Of a stretch of DNA of 14,911 bases, positions 1-5,902 are shown piece by piece. The notes beneath the pieces were generated by a model. The model was not told the DNA's origin and did not search any database. It saw only the letters and a list, made by a program, of their open reading frames with translations. The first letter of the stretch is position 1. Each line of letters starts with the position of its first letter. This stretch comes from Trebonia sp036276115 (lineage in GTDB: Bacteria > Actinomycetota > Actinomycetes > Streptosporangiales > Streptosporangiaceae). The stretch lies in contig DATBEM010000164.1 in the NCBI GenBank assembly GCA_036276115.1, forward strand, positions 1 through 14,911, written 5' to 3'. Both the position numbers and the translations under genes were made by a program.

Positions 1-12
1 GCGGGCAGTGCG

Positions 13-591
13 TCAGGAAGCGGCGGCGTAGATGCTGGTGCCCGCCAGCACCACCATGACCGCGGCGGCCCCGCGGGTCAGCCAGTGGACGGGGATGACC
101 TTCAGGATCTTCCAGCCGACGATGACCGCGAGGGTCGCCGCGGTCCACAGGCCCAGGACCGCCCCGGTACCGACCGCCAGCGGGTCGTGGTACTTCGCGG
201 CCAGGCTGGCCGTCATGATCTGGGTCAGGTCGCCGAACTCAGCCAGGAACACGACCCCGAACGCGGTCAGCGACACCGGCCAGAACGCGTTGCGCGAGCT
301 GGAGCGAACGTCGTCCTCGGTGTCATCGCTGTGCTGGCGCCACAGCAGGACGGCCCCGACGAGGAAGGCGGCGGCGGTGGCGGCCTCGATGGCCCGGTGC
401 GGCAGGAGGCTGAGCGCTCCCCCGGCGGCGACGGCGATCGCGACCTGGACCGCGAACGCGGCGGCGGCACCGGGTAGCACGTACCGCGGCCGGTACCGGC
501 TGGCGAGTATGAGGCAAGCGAAGATCGTCTTGTCCGGCAACTCGGCGGGCAGGATGACCACGAACGTGGTCAGGGCAGCGGTCAGGCTCAT
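13..591 (-). CDS. TMEM165/GDT1 (UPF0016) family membrane transporter, probable Mn2+ exporter
   Basis: A 192-residue integral membrane protein of the GDT1/UPF0016 family, whose members export Mn2+ (or exchange Ca2+/Mn2+ for H+) across the cytoplasmic membrane. Two inverted copies of the family signature are visible: AELPDKT near residues 16-22, the common actinobacterial form of E-x-G-D-K-T, and AEFGDLTQ near residues 117-124. Each copy lies in a hydrophobic helix, and about six membrane segments can be drawn, with an acidic loop (HSDDTEDD) between the halves. The length matches the family. The ATG at 591 has a GGAGA Shine-Dalgarno 9 nt upstream (minus strand, 605-601). The manganese riboswitch-like leader ahead of it supports Mn2+ as substrate; substrate assignment is inference. 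The stop is the TGA at 15-13. Confidence 0.9.
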   Translation of the reverse strand: MSLTAALTTFVVILPAELPDKTIFACLILASRYRPRYVLPGAAAAFAVQVAIAVAAGGALSLLPHRAIEAATAAAFLVGAVLLWRQHSDDTEDDVRSSSRNAFWPVSLTAFGVVFLAEFGDLTQIMTASLAAKYHDPLAVGTGAVLGLWTAATLAVIVGWKILKVIPVHWLTRGAAAVMVVLAGTSIYAAAS

Positions 592-621
592 CCGGCGAAC
601 TCTCCGTGCGTTGGGTCACCC

Positions 622-653
622 CCGTGCCACGGTCCGCCTCGACCTCGGCACGG
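622..653 (-). promoter_or_regulatory. Hairpin upstream of the GDT1-family ribosome binding site (candidate expression platform)
   Basis: CCGTGCC (653-647) pairs perfectly with GGCACGG (628-622), and inside it GGTC pairs with GACC across a 2x2 internal loop, closing on GAGGCG. The stem lies between the 3' end of the riboswitch and the Shine-Dalgarno at 605-601. It is followed by GGGTGA rather than a U-tract, so a Rho-dependent or translational mechanism fits better than classic intrinsic termination. Its role is inferred from position. Confidence 0.45.
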
Positions 654-671
654 CAGCAACGATGGCTGTGT

Positions 672-891
672 GCCGAAGGTCTCACTCGGGCGTGGAGTCC
701 GCTAGTGCCACAGATGCGCCGAATGCCGTTCGCCAGCGACTGTCCTACCGGAAACCAGGCCCCCCGGGAACCGGGCACGACCACGCTAGGTACCTTCCCC
801 GTGGAGGATTCTTACTCCTCACGGAAGGCACCGGGCGCGTTCGGGCCGAGATTGTCGGCGTCCCGGCGTCGGAGCTACTCCCCTTCGCTCC
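672..891 (-). promoter_or_regulatory. yybP-ykoY-type manganese riboswitch in the leader of the GDT1-family gene (3' boundary tentative)
   Basis: Read on the minus strand, the leader starts with GCGAAGGGGAGTAGCTC, which holds the near-invariant GGGGAGUAGC of the yybP-ykoY aptamer. A CCGACAATC segment follows where the conserved docking loop (typically UCGACAUAC) belongs. About 200 nt later comes GAGTGAGACCTTCG, matching the conserved 3' side (GAGACC followed by P1). CGAAGG/CCTTCG make a 6-bp P1 and GCTC/GAGT a short P2. A predicted transcription start lies at the aptamer's 5' edge, and the downstream gene is a classic target of this riboswitch. The span is longer than usual, implying a large insertion in the variable stems. 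A shorter reading, with the P1 3' strand at 828-823, is possible. Confidence 0.6.
793..828 (-). promoter_or_regulatory. Imperfect hairpin inside the riboswitch leader (alternative pairing partner of P1)
   Basis: On the minus strand, CCTTCC (828-823), GTG and AGGA pair with TCCT, CAC and GGAAGG (798-793) around a GTAAGAA loop. That gives 13 bp with small bulges. The CCTTC arm could also pair with the GAAGG that opens the aptamer, so this stem may be either the large inserted arm of the aptamer or a mutually exclusive alternative structure. Confidence 0.4.
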
Positions 892-895
892 CGCA

Positions 896-901
896 AGCAT
901 A
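896..901 (-). promoter_or_regulatory. -10 box of the riboswitch/GDT1 transcript
   Basis: TATGCT on the minus strand fits the actinobacterial TAnnnT -10 consensus. Counting 7 nt downstream puts the transcription start at about 889, immediately before the P1 stem of the aptamer. No good -35 hexamer is visible 17 nt upstream, which is common in this group. Confidence 0.5.
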
Positions 902-926
902 GTGCAGGCGGCTCGGGCGGGCCTCC

Positions 927-944
927 GCCGCCGCTCGCGGCGGC
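927..944 (-). terminator. GC-rich hairpin after the Crp/Fnr-family gene
   Basis: A perfect 7-bp stem, GCCGCCG/CGGCGGC, closes on a four-base loop and starts 2 nt after the stop codon at 949-947. There is no U-tract, as is frequent for actinobacterial terminators. It also lies just upstream of the -10 box at 901-896, so it may insulate the riboswitch transcript. Confidence 0.45.
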
Positions 945-946
945 CG

Positions 947-1693
947 CTAGCTCAGGGCGGTGCCCGGCCGGGCGGCGGCGCTCGCGCTGAACCGGGTGTC
1001 GCGCAGGCAGCCCATGTCCCGGACCGCGATCTCCCGGTACCCGGTGTGGATCAGGCCCTCCCGGCGGAACTCGGCCAGCACCCGCTCGGTGGTCGACACC
1101 GCGACCCCGGCCAGCTCCCCCAGCTCCATCTGCGTCAGCGGCAGCGGGATGACGACCCCGCCGTCATCGCCCTTCTCTCCGTAGCCGGTCGCCAGGTCGT
1201 GGATGACCTGGGCGAGGCGCTCGCGGGCGCCCCAGTTGCGCTCGGCCGCGTGCCGCTCGGTCTCGGTCCGCAGCTTGGAGACGACCGAGCGGGTGACGGC
1301 GGGCAGGGCGCTCGGGCACGCGCGGGCGAACGCGGCGAAGTCGCACCCGGCGATGCGGGCCGCCCCGACCGTCCCGACCGCCCGCGCGGTGGCGGCCCGG
1401 GGCGTCCCGTCCAGGACGGAGAACTCCCCGATCAGGTCACCCCGGGAGCGCACCGCCAGCATGGTCTCGGCCCCGGTCCCCGCGCTCACCGTGATCTTGA
1501 CCATCCCGCCGGTCAGGACGTAAAGGACGTCGCCGACGTCGCCTTGGATGACGAGGATGTCGTCGTCGCCGAACTGAACGCGGGTGCCCAGCGCAAGCAG
1601 GGCCCCTCGGTCACTCGGGGTAAGCGAACCCATCAGGCTCGCTTCGGGCCAGGTGGCCCGGTCGAGGTGGCGCGTCAGATTCACGCTACACAT
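947..1693 (-). CDS. Crp/Fnr-family transcriptional regulator
   Basis: A 248-residue regulator with an N-terminal cyclic-nucleotide-binding beta-barrel (about residues 15-130), a dimer helix, and a C-terminal winged helix-turn-helix (about 186-215). The phosphate-binding cassette reads IGEFSVLDGTPRAATARA, keeping the Glu (about 90) and Arg (about 99) that contact the cyclic phosphate and ribose in CRP. Cyclic-nucleotide binding is therefore plausible. No cysteine cluster for an Fnr-type Fe-S centre is seen. The recognition helix (AGVAVSTTERVL) lacks the usual R-E of SRETVGR, suggesting a different operator. I chose ATG 1693 because GGAG lies 8 nt upstream; an upstream in-frame start at 1762 would add 23 poorly conserved residues. 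It is divergent from the cyclase-like/pseudokinase gene, whose promoter may be its target (inference). Confidence 0.85.
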   Translation of the reverse strand: MCSVNLTRHLDRATWPEASLMGSLTPSDRGALLALGTRVQFGDDDILVIQGDVGDVLYVLTGGMVKITVSAGTGAETMLAVRSRGDLIGEFSVLDGTPRAATARAVGTVGAARIAGCDFAAFARACPSALPAVTRSVVSKLRTETERHAAERNWGARERLAQVIHDLATGYGEKGDDGGVVIPLPLTQMELGELAGVAVSTTERVLAEFRREGLIHTGYREIAVRDMGCLRDTRFSASAAARPGTALS

Positions 1694-1787
1694 AATGCCA
1701 GCTCCGCAGCCGTCGCTCTCAGCAATCAAGAGAATCCGGGAACGGGATTGTGACCTGCACATTCTTCCGTTGCGGCCTACCTGCCAT

Positions 1788-1805
1788 TACCCTGAGGAAT
1801 CAGGG
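1788..1805 (+). promoter_or_regulatory. -10-like TACCCT and overlapping perfect inverted repeat upstream of the cyclase/kinase gene
   Basis: In the 123-bp divergent region, CCCTGA-GGAA-TCAGGG (1790-1805) is a perfect 6-bp inverted repeat. It overlaps TACCCT (1788-1793), which fits the TAnnnT -10 pattern with a start near 1800, and ends next to the GGGAG Shine-Dalgarno (1803-1807). It could be an operator or a hairpin at the 5' end of the mRNA that masks the ribosome binding site. The rest of 1694-1816 shows no other clear site; the minus-strand promoter of the regulator is not obvious. Confidence 0.35.
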
Positions 1806-1816
1806 AGCGTGGGGAA

Positions 1817-3526
1817 ATGAAAGACGGCGCGTCCGCCGGGCCCGGGGCCCGGGAGGAAGGACAGCCGGCCAGACATCAGGCGCAACCCCTGGCAGCGCAT
1901 CCGGCCGGGTATCCGGCAGTGCATCCGGCGGGGCTAACCGGAGGGCATCCGGGGCGACGGAAGCTGCGGATGGGTTTCGTCCTCGATGTCGCCGACTACG
2001 GGGCACGGTCTGCCCCGCTGCGCAGCGAGGTGCAGCGGCGGCTACCGGTCCTCGCAGGGGCGATGCTAGCCGGCTGCGGGATCGCCTTGGGCGATATCGA
2101 GCATGAGTGGACCGGCGACGGGGTCAACGTTGTCATGCCGGCCGACACCGACCCCACCATCGCGCTGCCGGTCCTGCTGCGGACGCTGGCCCGGCTGCTG
2201 GGCGAGGACAACGCCCGCAGCGCCGACCGGCTGCGGCTGCGGATGTCGGTCGGCATCGGGGTCGTGGAGAACAGCGCGGCCGGCTTCGGCGGCCCGATGA
2301 TCATTGAGATGAGCCGCCTGGTCGACTGCGGGCCGCTGCGCGACTCGCTCACCGCATATCCGGGCGCCCATCTCGCCGTCGCGATTTCGGATCAAGTGCA
2401 TTCGGCTATCATCCGCCCCGGTTATCCGGGGATTCCGGCGAGCCAGTTCAGCCGGGTAGAGGTGGCCGAGAAGGAATTCCGCGCGCCCGCGTGGATATGG
2501 ATTTCGACGCGCCAGTGGGCGACTCCGGCGTACGGGCCGCTGCACCCGGGCGACCCGCGCGACGTCGGCGACTCCCCTACGCATCGTTACCGCTTGCTGG
2601 CGCGCCTGGGAGCCGGGCGCGACAGCACCGTCTACCTCGCCCTGTCCCCCCCGGGCGCCGCGGTCGCCTTGAAGGTGCTCCGGCCCGAGGCCGCCGCCGA
2701 CGCCGACGCCCGGCACCGGCTGGTAACGGCGGTCAAGGCGGCCCGGGGCATGCACGACCCGCGGGTCGCCGCGATCGTGGACGCGGATCCGCGGGCGACG
2801 ACCCCCTGGATCGCGACCGCCCTGGTCCCCGGCCCGTCGCTGGACGCGGTGGTCACCAACACCGGGCCGCTCCCCCCCAGGCCGGCCCTGTGGCTGGTCA
2901 CGGGGGTCGCGCACGCGCTCGCGGCCAGCCACGAGGCGGGGATCGCGCACGGCGCGCTGCGCCCGTCGAACGTGCTGCTGTCCCCGGACGGGCCGGTGGT
3001 CACCGACGTGGGGGCCGGCTGGCCGGACGGGGCGGACCGGCCCGCGACGCCTGCCGGGGACGTGCTCGCGCTCGGCTTCCTGGCGTTCTACGCCGCGACC
3101 GGCCGGACCCCGTACGGCGCCTGGCCGGCCGGCGGCGAGCCGGACGACCGCGGCCTGGAGGGTACCGCCGGCCGGGAGGGTGATCGCGGCCCAGGCGCCG
3201 CGCCCGCCCCCGATGCCGCGGCCGGCCTGGCTGACCTGGCCGACCTGGACGGCTGCCCGCCCGGGCTGCTGCCGGTGGTGCAGGCGTGCCTGCGCCCCTC
3301 GGGGCAGCGCCCGCCGGTCGCGGCCCTGCTGGCCCAGCTGACCGCCGCCGCCGGGCCGATGCCGCGGGCCTGGCTGCCGCCGGCCGTGGCGACCAGGCTG
3401 GCCGAGTACCAGGCACTGCCCGGCCGGGGGCGGGGCCGGGCCCCCCGCCAGCTGCGCGCGAGCGGCCTGCTGCCGTGGCTGGCCCGCCGCCGCGAGCGGC
3501 TCAGGCGCGGGGAGCGAGGACGATAG
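1817..3526 (+). CDS. Class III nucleotide cyclase-like domain fused to a Ser/Thr pseudokinase
   Basis: A 569-residue, apparently soluble protein. Residues 1-51 are a disordered His/Pro/Gly-rich tail encoded partly by a 12-bp tandem repeat. Residues 52-237 resemble the class III cyclase fold: both metal-binding aspartates are present (D57 in FVLDVADY, D101 in TGDG), but the Asn of the usual N-x-A-x-R motif is replaced (IEMSR, 163-167). Residues 258 to about 520 are a protein kinase domain with a glycine loop (GAGRDSTVY) and VALK lysine (K286). The HRD motif is HGA (378-380), so the catalytic Asp is lost; DFG is DVG (397-399), and the alpha-C Glu is not evident. The tail is basic, with no transmembrane segment. 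A GGGAG Shine-Dalgarno lies 9 nt before ATG 1817. A nucleotide- or protein-sensing scaffold is likely; its target is unknown. Confidence 0.8.
   Translation: MKDGASAGPGAREEGQPARHQAQPLAAHPAGYPAVHPAGLTGGHPGRRKLRMGFVLDVADYGARSAPLRSEVQRRLPVLAGAMLAGCGIALGDIEHEWTGDGVNVVMPADTDPTIALPVLLRTLARLLGEDNARSADRLRLRMSVGIGVVENSAAGFGGPMIIEMSRLVDCGPLRDSLTAYPGAHLAVAISDQVHSAIIRPGYPGIPASQFSRVEVAEKEFRAPAWIWISTRQWATPAYGPLHPGDPRDVGDSPTHRYRLLARLGAGRDSTVYLALSPPGAAVALKVLRPEAAADADARHRLVTAVKAARGMHDPRVAAIVDADPRATTPWIATALVPGPSLDAVVTNTGPLPPRPALWLVTGVAHALAASHEAGIAHGALRPSNVLLSPDGPVVTDVGAGWPDGADRPATPAGDVLALGFLAFYAATGRTPYGAWPAGGEPDDRGLEGTAGREGDRGPGAAPAPDAAAGLADLADLDGCPPGLLPVVQACLRPSGQRPPVAALLAQLTAAAGPMPRAWLPPAVATRLAEYQALPGRGRGRAPRQLRASGLLPWLARRRERLRRGERGR
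1897..1956 (+). repeat. 12-bp tandem repeat (five units) in the N-terminal coding region
   Basis: Five in-frame 12-nt units, consensus GCATCCGGCNGG, start at 1897, 1909, 1921, 1933 and 1945. Units 1, 3 and 5 are closest to each other; unit 4 is the most diverged. They encode the four-residue pattern H-P-A-G / Y-P-A-V / H-P-A-G / L-T-G-G / H-P-G-R, a flexible linker ahead of the cyclase-like domain. Confidence 0.85.
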
Positions 3527-3529
3527 CCT
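3524..3529 (+). promoter_or_regulatory. -10 box for leaderless transcription of the GluRS-like gene
   Basis: TAGCCT fits TAnnnT and is followed by exactly six bases before ATG 3536, the spacing expected when transcription begins on the A of the start codon. The box overlaps the TAG stop of the pseudokinase gene (3524-3526). No -35 element is evident. Confidence 0.6.
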
Positions 3530-3535
3530 TTGCCC

Positions 3536-5200
3536 ATGACTGGACTGAGCCGCGACCTCATTGACGCACTGTTTCCCGCTGACCTGGCCGAGCCGGCCGA
3601 GCTGGAGCAGCGCTACCCGCCGCGCGACCTGCCGGCGGGCGCGGAAGTCACCCGGTTCGCCCCCAGCCCGACGGGCTCGCTGCACATCGGCGGGGTGTTC
3701 ACCGCGACGGTCGCGCTCGACGTCGCCCGCCACTCCGGCGGCGTCTACCTGGTGCGCATCGAGGACACCGACCAGGCCCGGTTTGACGAGACCTCCGCCG
3801 CCCAGTTCCGGGCGGCGTTCAGCTACTTCGGCATCACCCCGGATGAGTCGGACGAGGCCTACGGCGGGTCCCCCGGCCGCTACGGGCCCTACACCCAGTC
3901 AGCCCGGGCGAGCCTGTACCTGACCTACGTGCGCGACCTCATGCGGCGCGGGCGGGCCTACCCGTGCTTCGCGACCAAGGACGAGCTGGCCGAGATCGCC
4001 GCGCGGCAGAAGGCGACCGGCGCCCTGCCGGGCTACTACGGGGACTGGGCGATCTGGCGCGACGCGCCCGAGGACCAGGTGCGGGAGCGGCTGGCGGCGG
4101 GCGACGCCTACGTCGTCCGGTTCCGGTCGCCGGGCCTGTCGGGCCAGCGGGTGAGCTTCACCGACGAGATCCGGGGCGAGATCTCCTTCGACGACAACCG
4201 CAACGACGTGGTCATCCTCAAGAGCAGCGACCTGCCGCGGCGGCTGCCGACCTACCACCTGGCCCACGCGGTGGACGACCACCTGATGCGGATCTCGGTC
4301 GTCATCCGGGGCGAGGAGTGGCTGTCGTCGGTGCCACTGCACCGCCAGCTGTTCGCCGCGCTGGAGTTCGGCCCGATCCGCTACGCGCACGTGGCGCCGC
4401 TGATGAAGCAGGACGGCGGCAGCCGCCGCAAGCTCTCCAAGCGGCACGACCCCGAGGCCAGCGTCGGCTACTACATCGAGCAGGGCTTCCCGGTCGAGGC
4501 GGTGCAGTACTACCTGCGCGGCCTGGCCAACGGGCGGCTGGCGGACCTGCCGCTGCGCGAGGCGCTGGCGCAGCCGCTGCGGCTGGATGAGTTCGGGGTG
4601 GCCGGGCCGCTGGCCGACATGGTCAAGCTGGACGACATCTGCGCCGACTTCATCGCGACGCTGCCGGGCGAGCAGGTCATCGAGCGGCTGCTGCCGTGGG
4701 CGGACGAGCGCGACCGGGACCTGGCCGCCGTCGTCCGCCGGGAGCGCGACGTGGCCCTGCGCGCCCTGACGGTCGAGCGCGGCGACGACGTGGCGAACCC
4801 GCGCAAGGACCTGCGCAAGTGGGCCGACTTCCGCGCGGTGTACGGCTTCTTCTTCCCCGAGATGTTCACGCTGGTCACCGACCCGGCCGACGAGCGGTTC
4901 GGCGGGCTGGAGCCCGAGCTGGTGCGGGCCATGGCGACGGGCTTCGCGGCCGGCTACGTCGATCCCGGCCCCGGCGTGGCCTGGTTCGACCAGGTCCGGG
5001 CGCTGTCGGCCGAGCTCGGGTTCGCGCCGTCGCAGAAGGTCTACAAGAAGGACCCGGCCGCCTTCCCCGGCTCGATCGCGGACGCCTCGGCGATCGTCCG
5101 GGTGCTCATCACCGGCACCCGCCGCAGCCCCGACCTCGCGGCGGTCAGCGCCGCCCTCGGCCGCGACGAGGTGCTGCGCCGCGTCGGCGGCATCAGCTGA
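3536..5200 (+). CDS. gltX: Glutamyl-tRNA synthetase, atypical long (about 550-residue) form
   Basis: A 554-residue class I aminoacyl-tRNA synthetase that would charge tRNA with glutamate in the cytoplasm. The Rossmann core shows RFAPSPTGSLHIGG with the HIGH equivalent HIGG at 50-53, RIEDTD (the GluRS glutamate/ATP pocket), and the KMSKS equivalent KLSKR at 299-303. The C-terminal half is an all-helical anticodon-binding region. An N-terminal extension of about 35 residues (LFPADL...RYPPRDLP) and the total length set it apart from the usual 480-490-residue actinobacterial GltX. From memory it resembles a long subfamily common in Clostridia. ATG 3536 is chosen because of the leaderless -10 spacing; there is no Shine-Dalgarno. 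Whether it is the only GltX of the cell or a paralog cannot be told here. Confidence 0.88.
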   Translation: MTGLSRDLIDALFPADLAEPAELEQRYPPRDLPAGAEVTRFAPSPTGSLHIGGVFTATVALDVARHSGGVYLVRIEDTDQARFDETSAAQFRAAFSYFGITPDESDEAYGGSPGRYGPYTQSARASLYLTYVRDLMRRGRAYPCFATKDELAEIAARQKATGALPGYYGDWAIWRDAPEDQVRERLAAGDAYVVRFRSPGLSGQRVSFTDEIRGEISFDDNRNDVVILKSSDLPRRLPTYHLAHAVDDHLMRISVVIRGEEWLSSVPLHRQLFAALEFGPIRYAHVAPLMKQDGGSRRKLSKRHDPEASVGYYIEQGFPVEAVQYYLRGLANGRLADLPLREALAQPLRLDEFGVAGPLADMVKLDDICADFIATLPGEQVIERLLPWADERDRDLAAVVRRERDVALRALTVERGDDVANPRKDLRKWADFRAVYGFFFPEMFTLVTDPADERFGGLEPELVRAMATGFAAGYVDPGPGVAWFDQVRALSAELGFAPSQKVYKKDPAAFPGSIADASAIVRVLITGTRRSPDLAAVSAALGRDEVLRRVGGIS

Positions 5201-5205
5201 GCCGG

Positions 5206-5642
5206 CTAGGAGCCGCTGCCCGGCGTCACGGCCGGGGCGGTCCAGAGCTGGTTGCCCGCGCCGGCGCGCTTCGCCACCGTGAGCCGGGTGCCGTTGGCTC
5301 CGCTGGGAACGGTGCGGCAGCCGCTGGCGGTGCCCGGGCTCTTGTTCACGATCTGGGACTTGGCGGCCCCCACGGTCCGCTGCTGGCCCTGGCCGCCCGC
5401 GAGGCAGGCCTGGAGCGAGACCCGGCCGGCGGCCTGGGAGAGGCAGTCGCCGTTGTGCACGAGCTGCCCGGCGGCGGTGTGCGACCAGTAGTCGGACAGG
5501 TCGCTGAGGCACGAGTGCACCTGGACGGCGGTCCCCGAGTTGCCGTTGCCCTTGTCGTCGGCGCAGACGACCGCGGTGGCGCCCGAGGGGGGGTGCCCGC
5601 GTCGTTCCACAGGGCGCCGGGGACCAGGAATTCCCTTTCTTG
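5206..5642 (-). pseudogene. Decayed ricin-type beta-trefoil lectin (CBM13-like) remnant
   Basis: The open frame from about 5590 down to the stop at 5208-5206 encodes a ricin-B-type trefoil with three repeats. The QxW motifs read DYW, QQR and QLW, so two are degraded, and a cysteine expected in the last repeat is Arg (VAKRAG). No signal peptide or start fits this frame. The probable earlier part (EFLVPGALWNDAGTPP, about 5633-5590) is in another frame, joined through a run of seven C (minus strand, 5593-5587); one extra C would restore continuity into PSGATAVVC. Further upstream that frame meets a TAG at 5645-5643. The remnant is convergent with gltX. Intact relatives are secreted carbohydrate-binding proteins, often glycoside hydrolase appendages. 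Confidence 0.7.
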
Positions 5643-5815
5643 CTAGTCGGGCATAAACGACTTGGACGAGTTTGCACCCGAATACGCAACACACTTGCAC
5701 ATCGAGTCACATCTTCTTGATAAAGGCAACGCGATCCAACGGCTTAACCTGAGCTTTGCTGACCCTTGGTCATTGCCTTTCGGGATTGAGAGAAAGGGTG
5801 AATGGCGATATATGC
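5643..5815. other. AT-richer intergenic stretch between the lectin remnant and the helicase gene
   Basis: About 170 bp with visibly lower GC than everything around it and no credible gene (the short frames here lack coding bias). It holds the helicase promoter at its right end. A weaker promoter-like pair lies at 5694-5722 (TTGCAC, 17 bp, TGATAA). The region from 5816 to 5902 returns to high GC and is the helicase 5' leader. Confidence 0.6.
5786..5814 (+). promoter_or_regulatory. Sigma70-type promoter of the DUF3516 helicase gene
   Basis: TTGAGA (5786-5791) and TATATG (5809-5814) are separated by 17 bp: a five-of-six match to the -35 consensus and a good -10. The start would be near 5821, giving a leader of about 80 nt before ATG 5903. 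Confidence 0.5.
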
Positions 5816-5902
5816 CCACCCGCGCCGGGCCGCCGGACCGCGCCGGGCCCCGCGGGCCCGGCGTACCGGGCAGTGCCGCCTACAGGGCACCATGGAGGAG
5901 CC

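Noticed and set aside
32..1753. Long plus-strand open frame (573 codons) antisense to the transporter and regulator genes
   Set aside because: It runs through the riboswitch leader and both minus-strand genes, has no recognisable domain, and is a by-product of high GC.
1749..1761. TGTG-ACCTG-CACA as a CRP binding site
   Set aside because: The spacer is 5 bp, whereas CRP/GlxR sites have TGTGA-N6-TCACA (8 bp between TGTG and CACA).
2066..3733. Long minus-strand frame opposite the cyclase/pseudokinase gene
   Set aside because: Arg/Gly/Pro-rich shadow with no family signature. The plus strand carries clear domains here.
5203..5215. CGGCT-AGG-AGCCG inverted repeat between gltX and the lectin remnant
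   Set aside because: Only 5 bp with a three-base loop and no T-tract. Too weak to call a terminator in such GC-rich DNA.
3899..5710. 603-codon minus-strand frame opposite gltX
   Set aside because: Low-complexity antisense translation of an established synthetase gene. Only its far 5' end overlaps the lectin remnant region.
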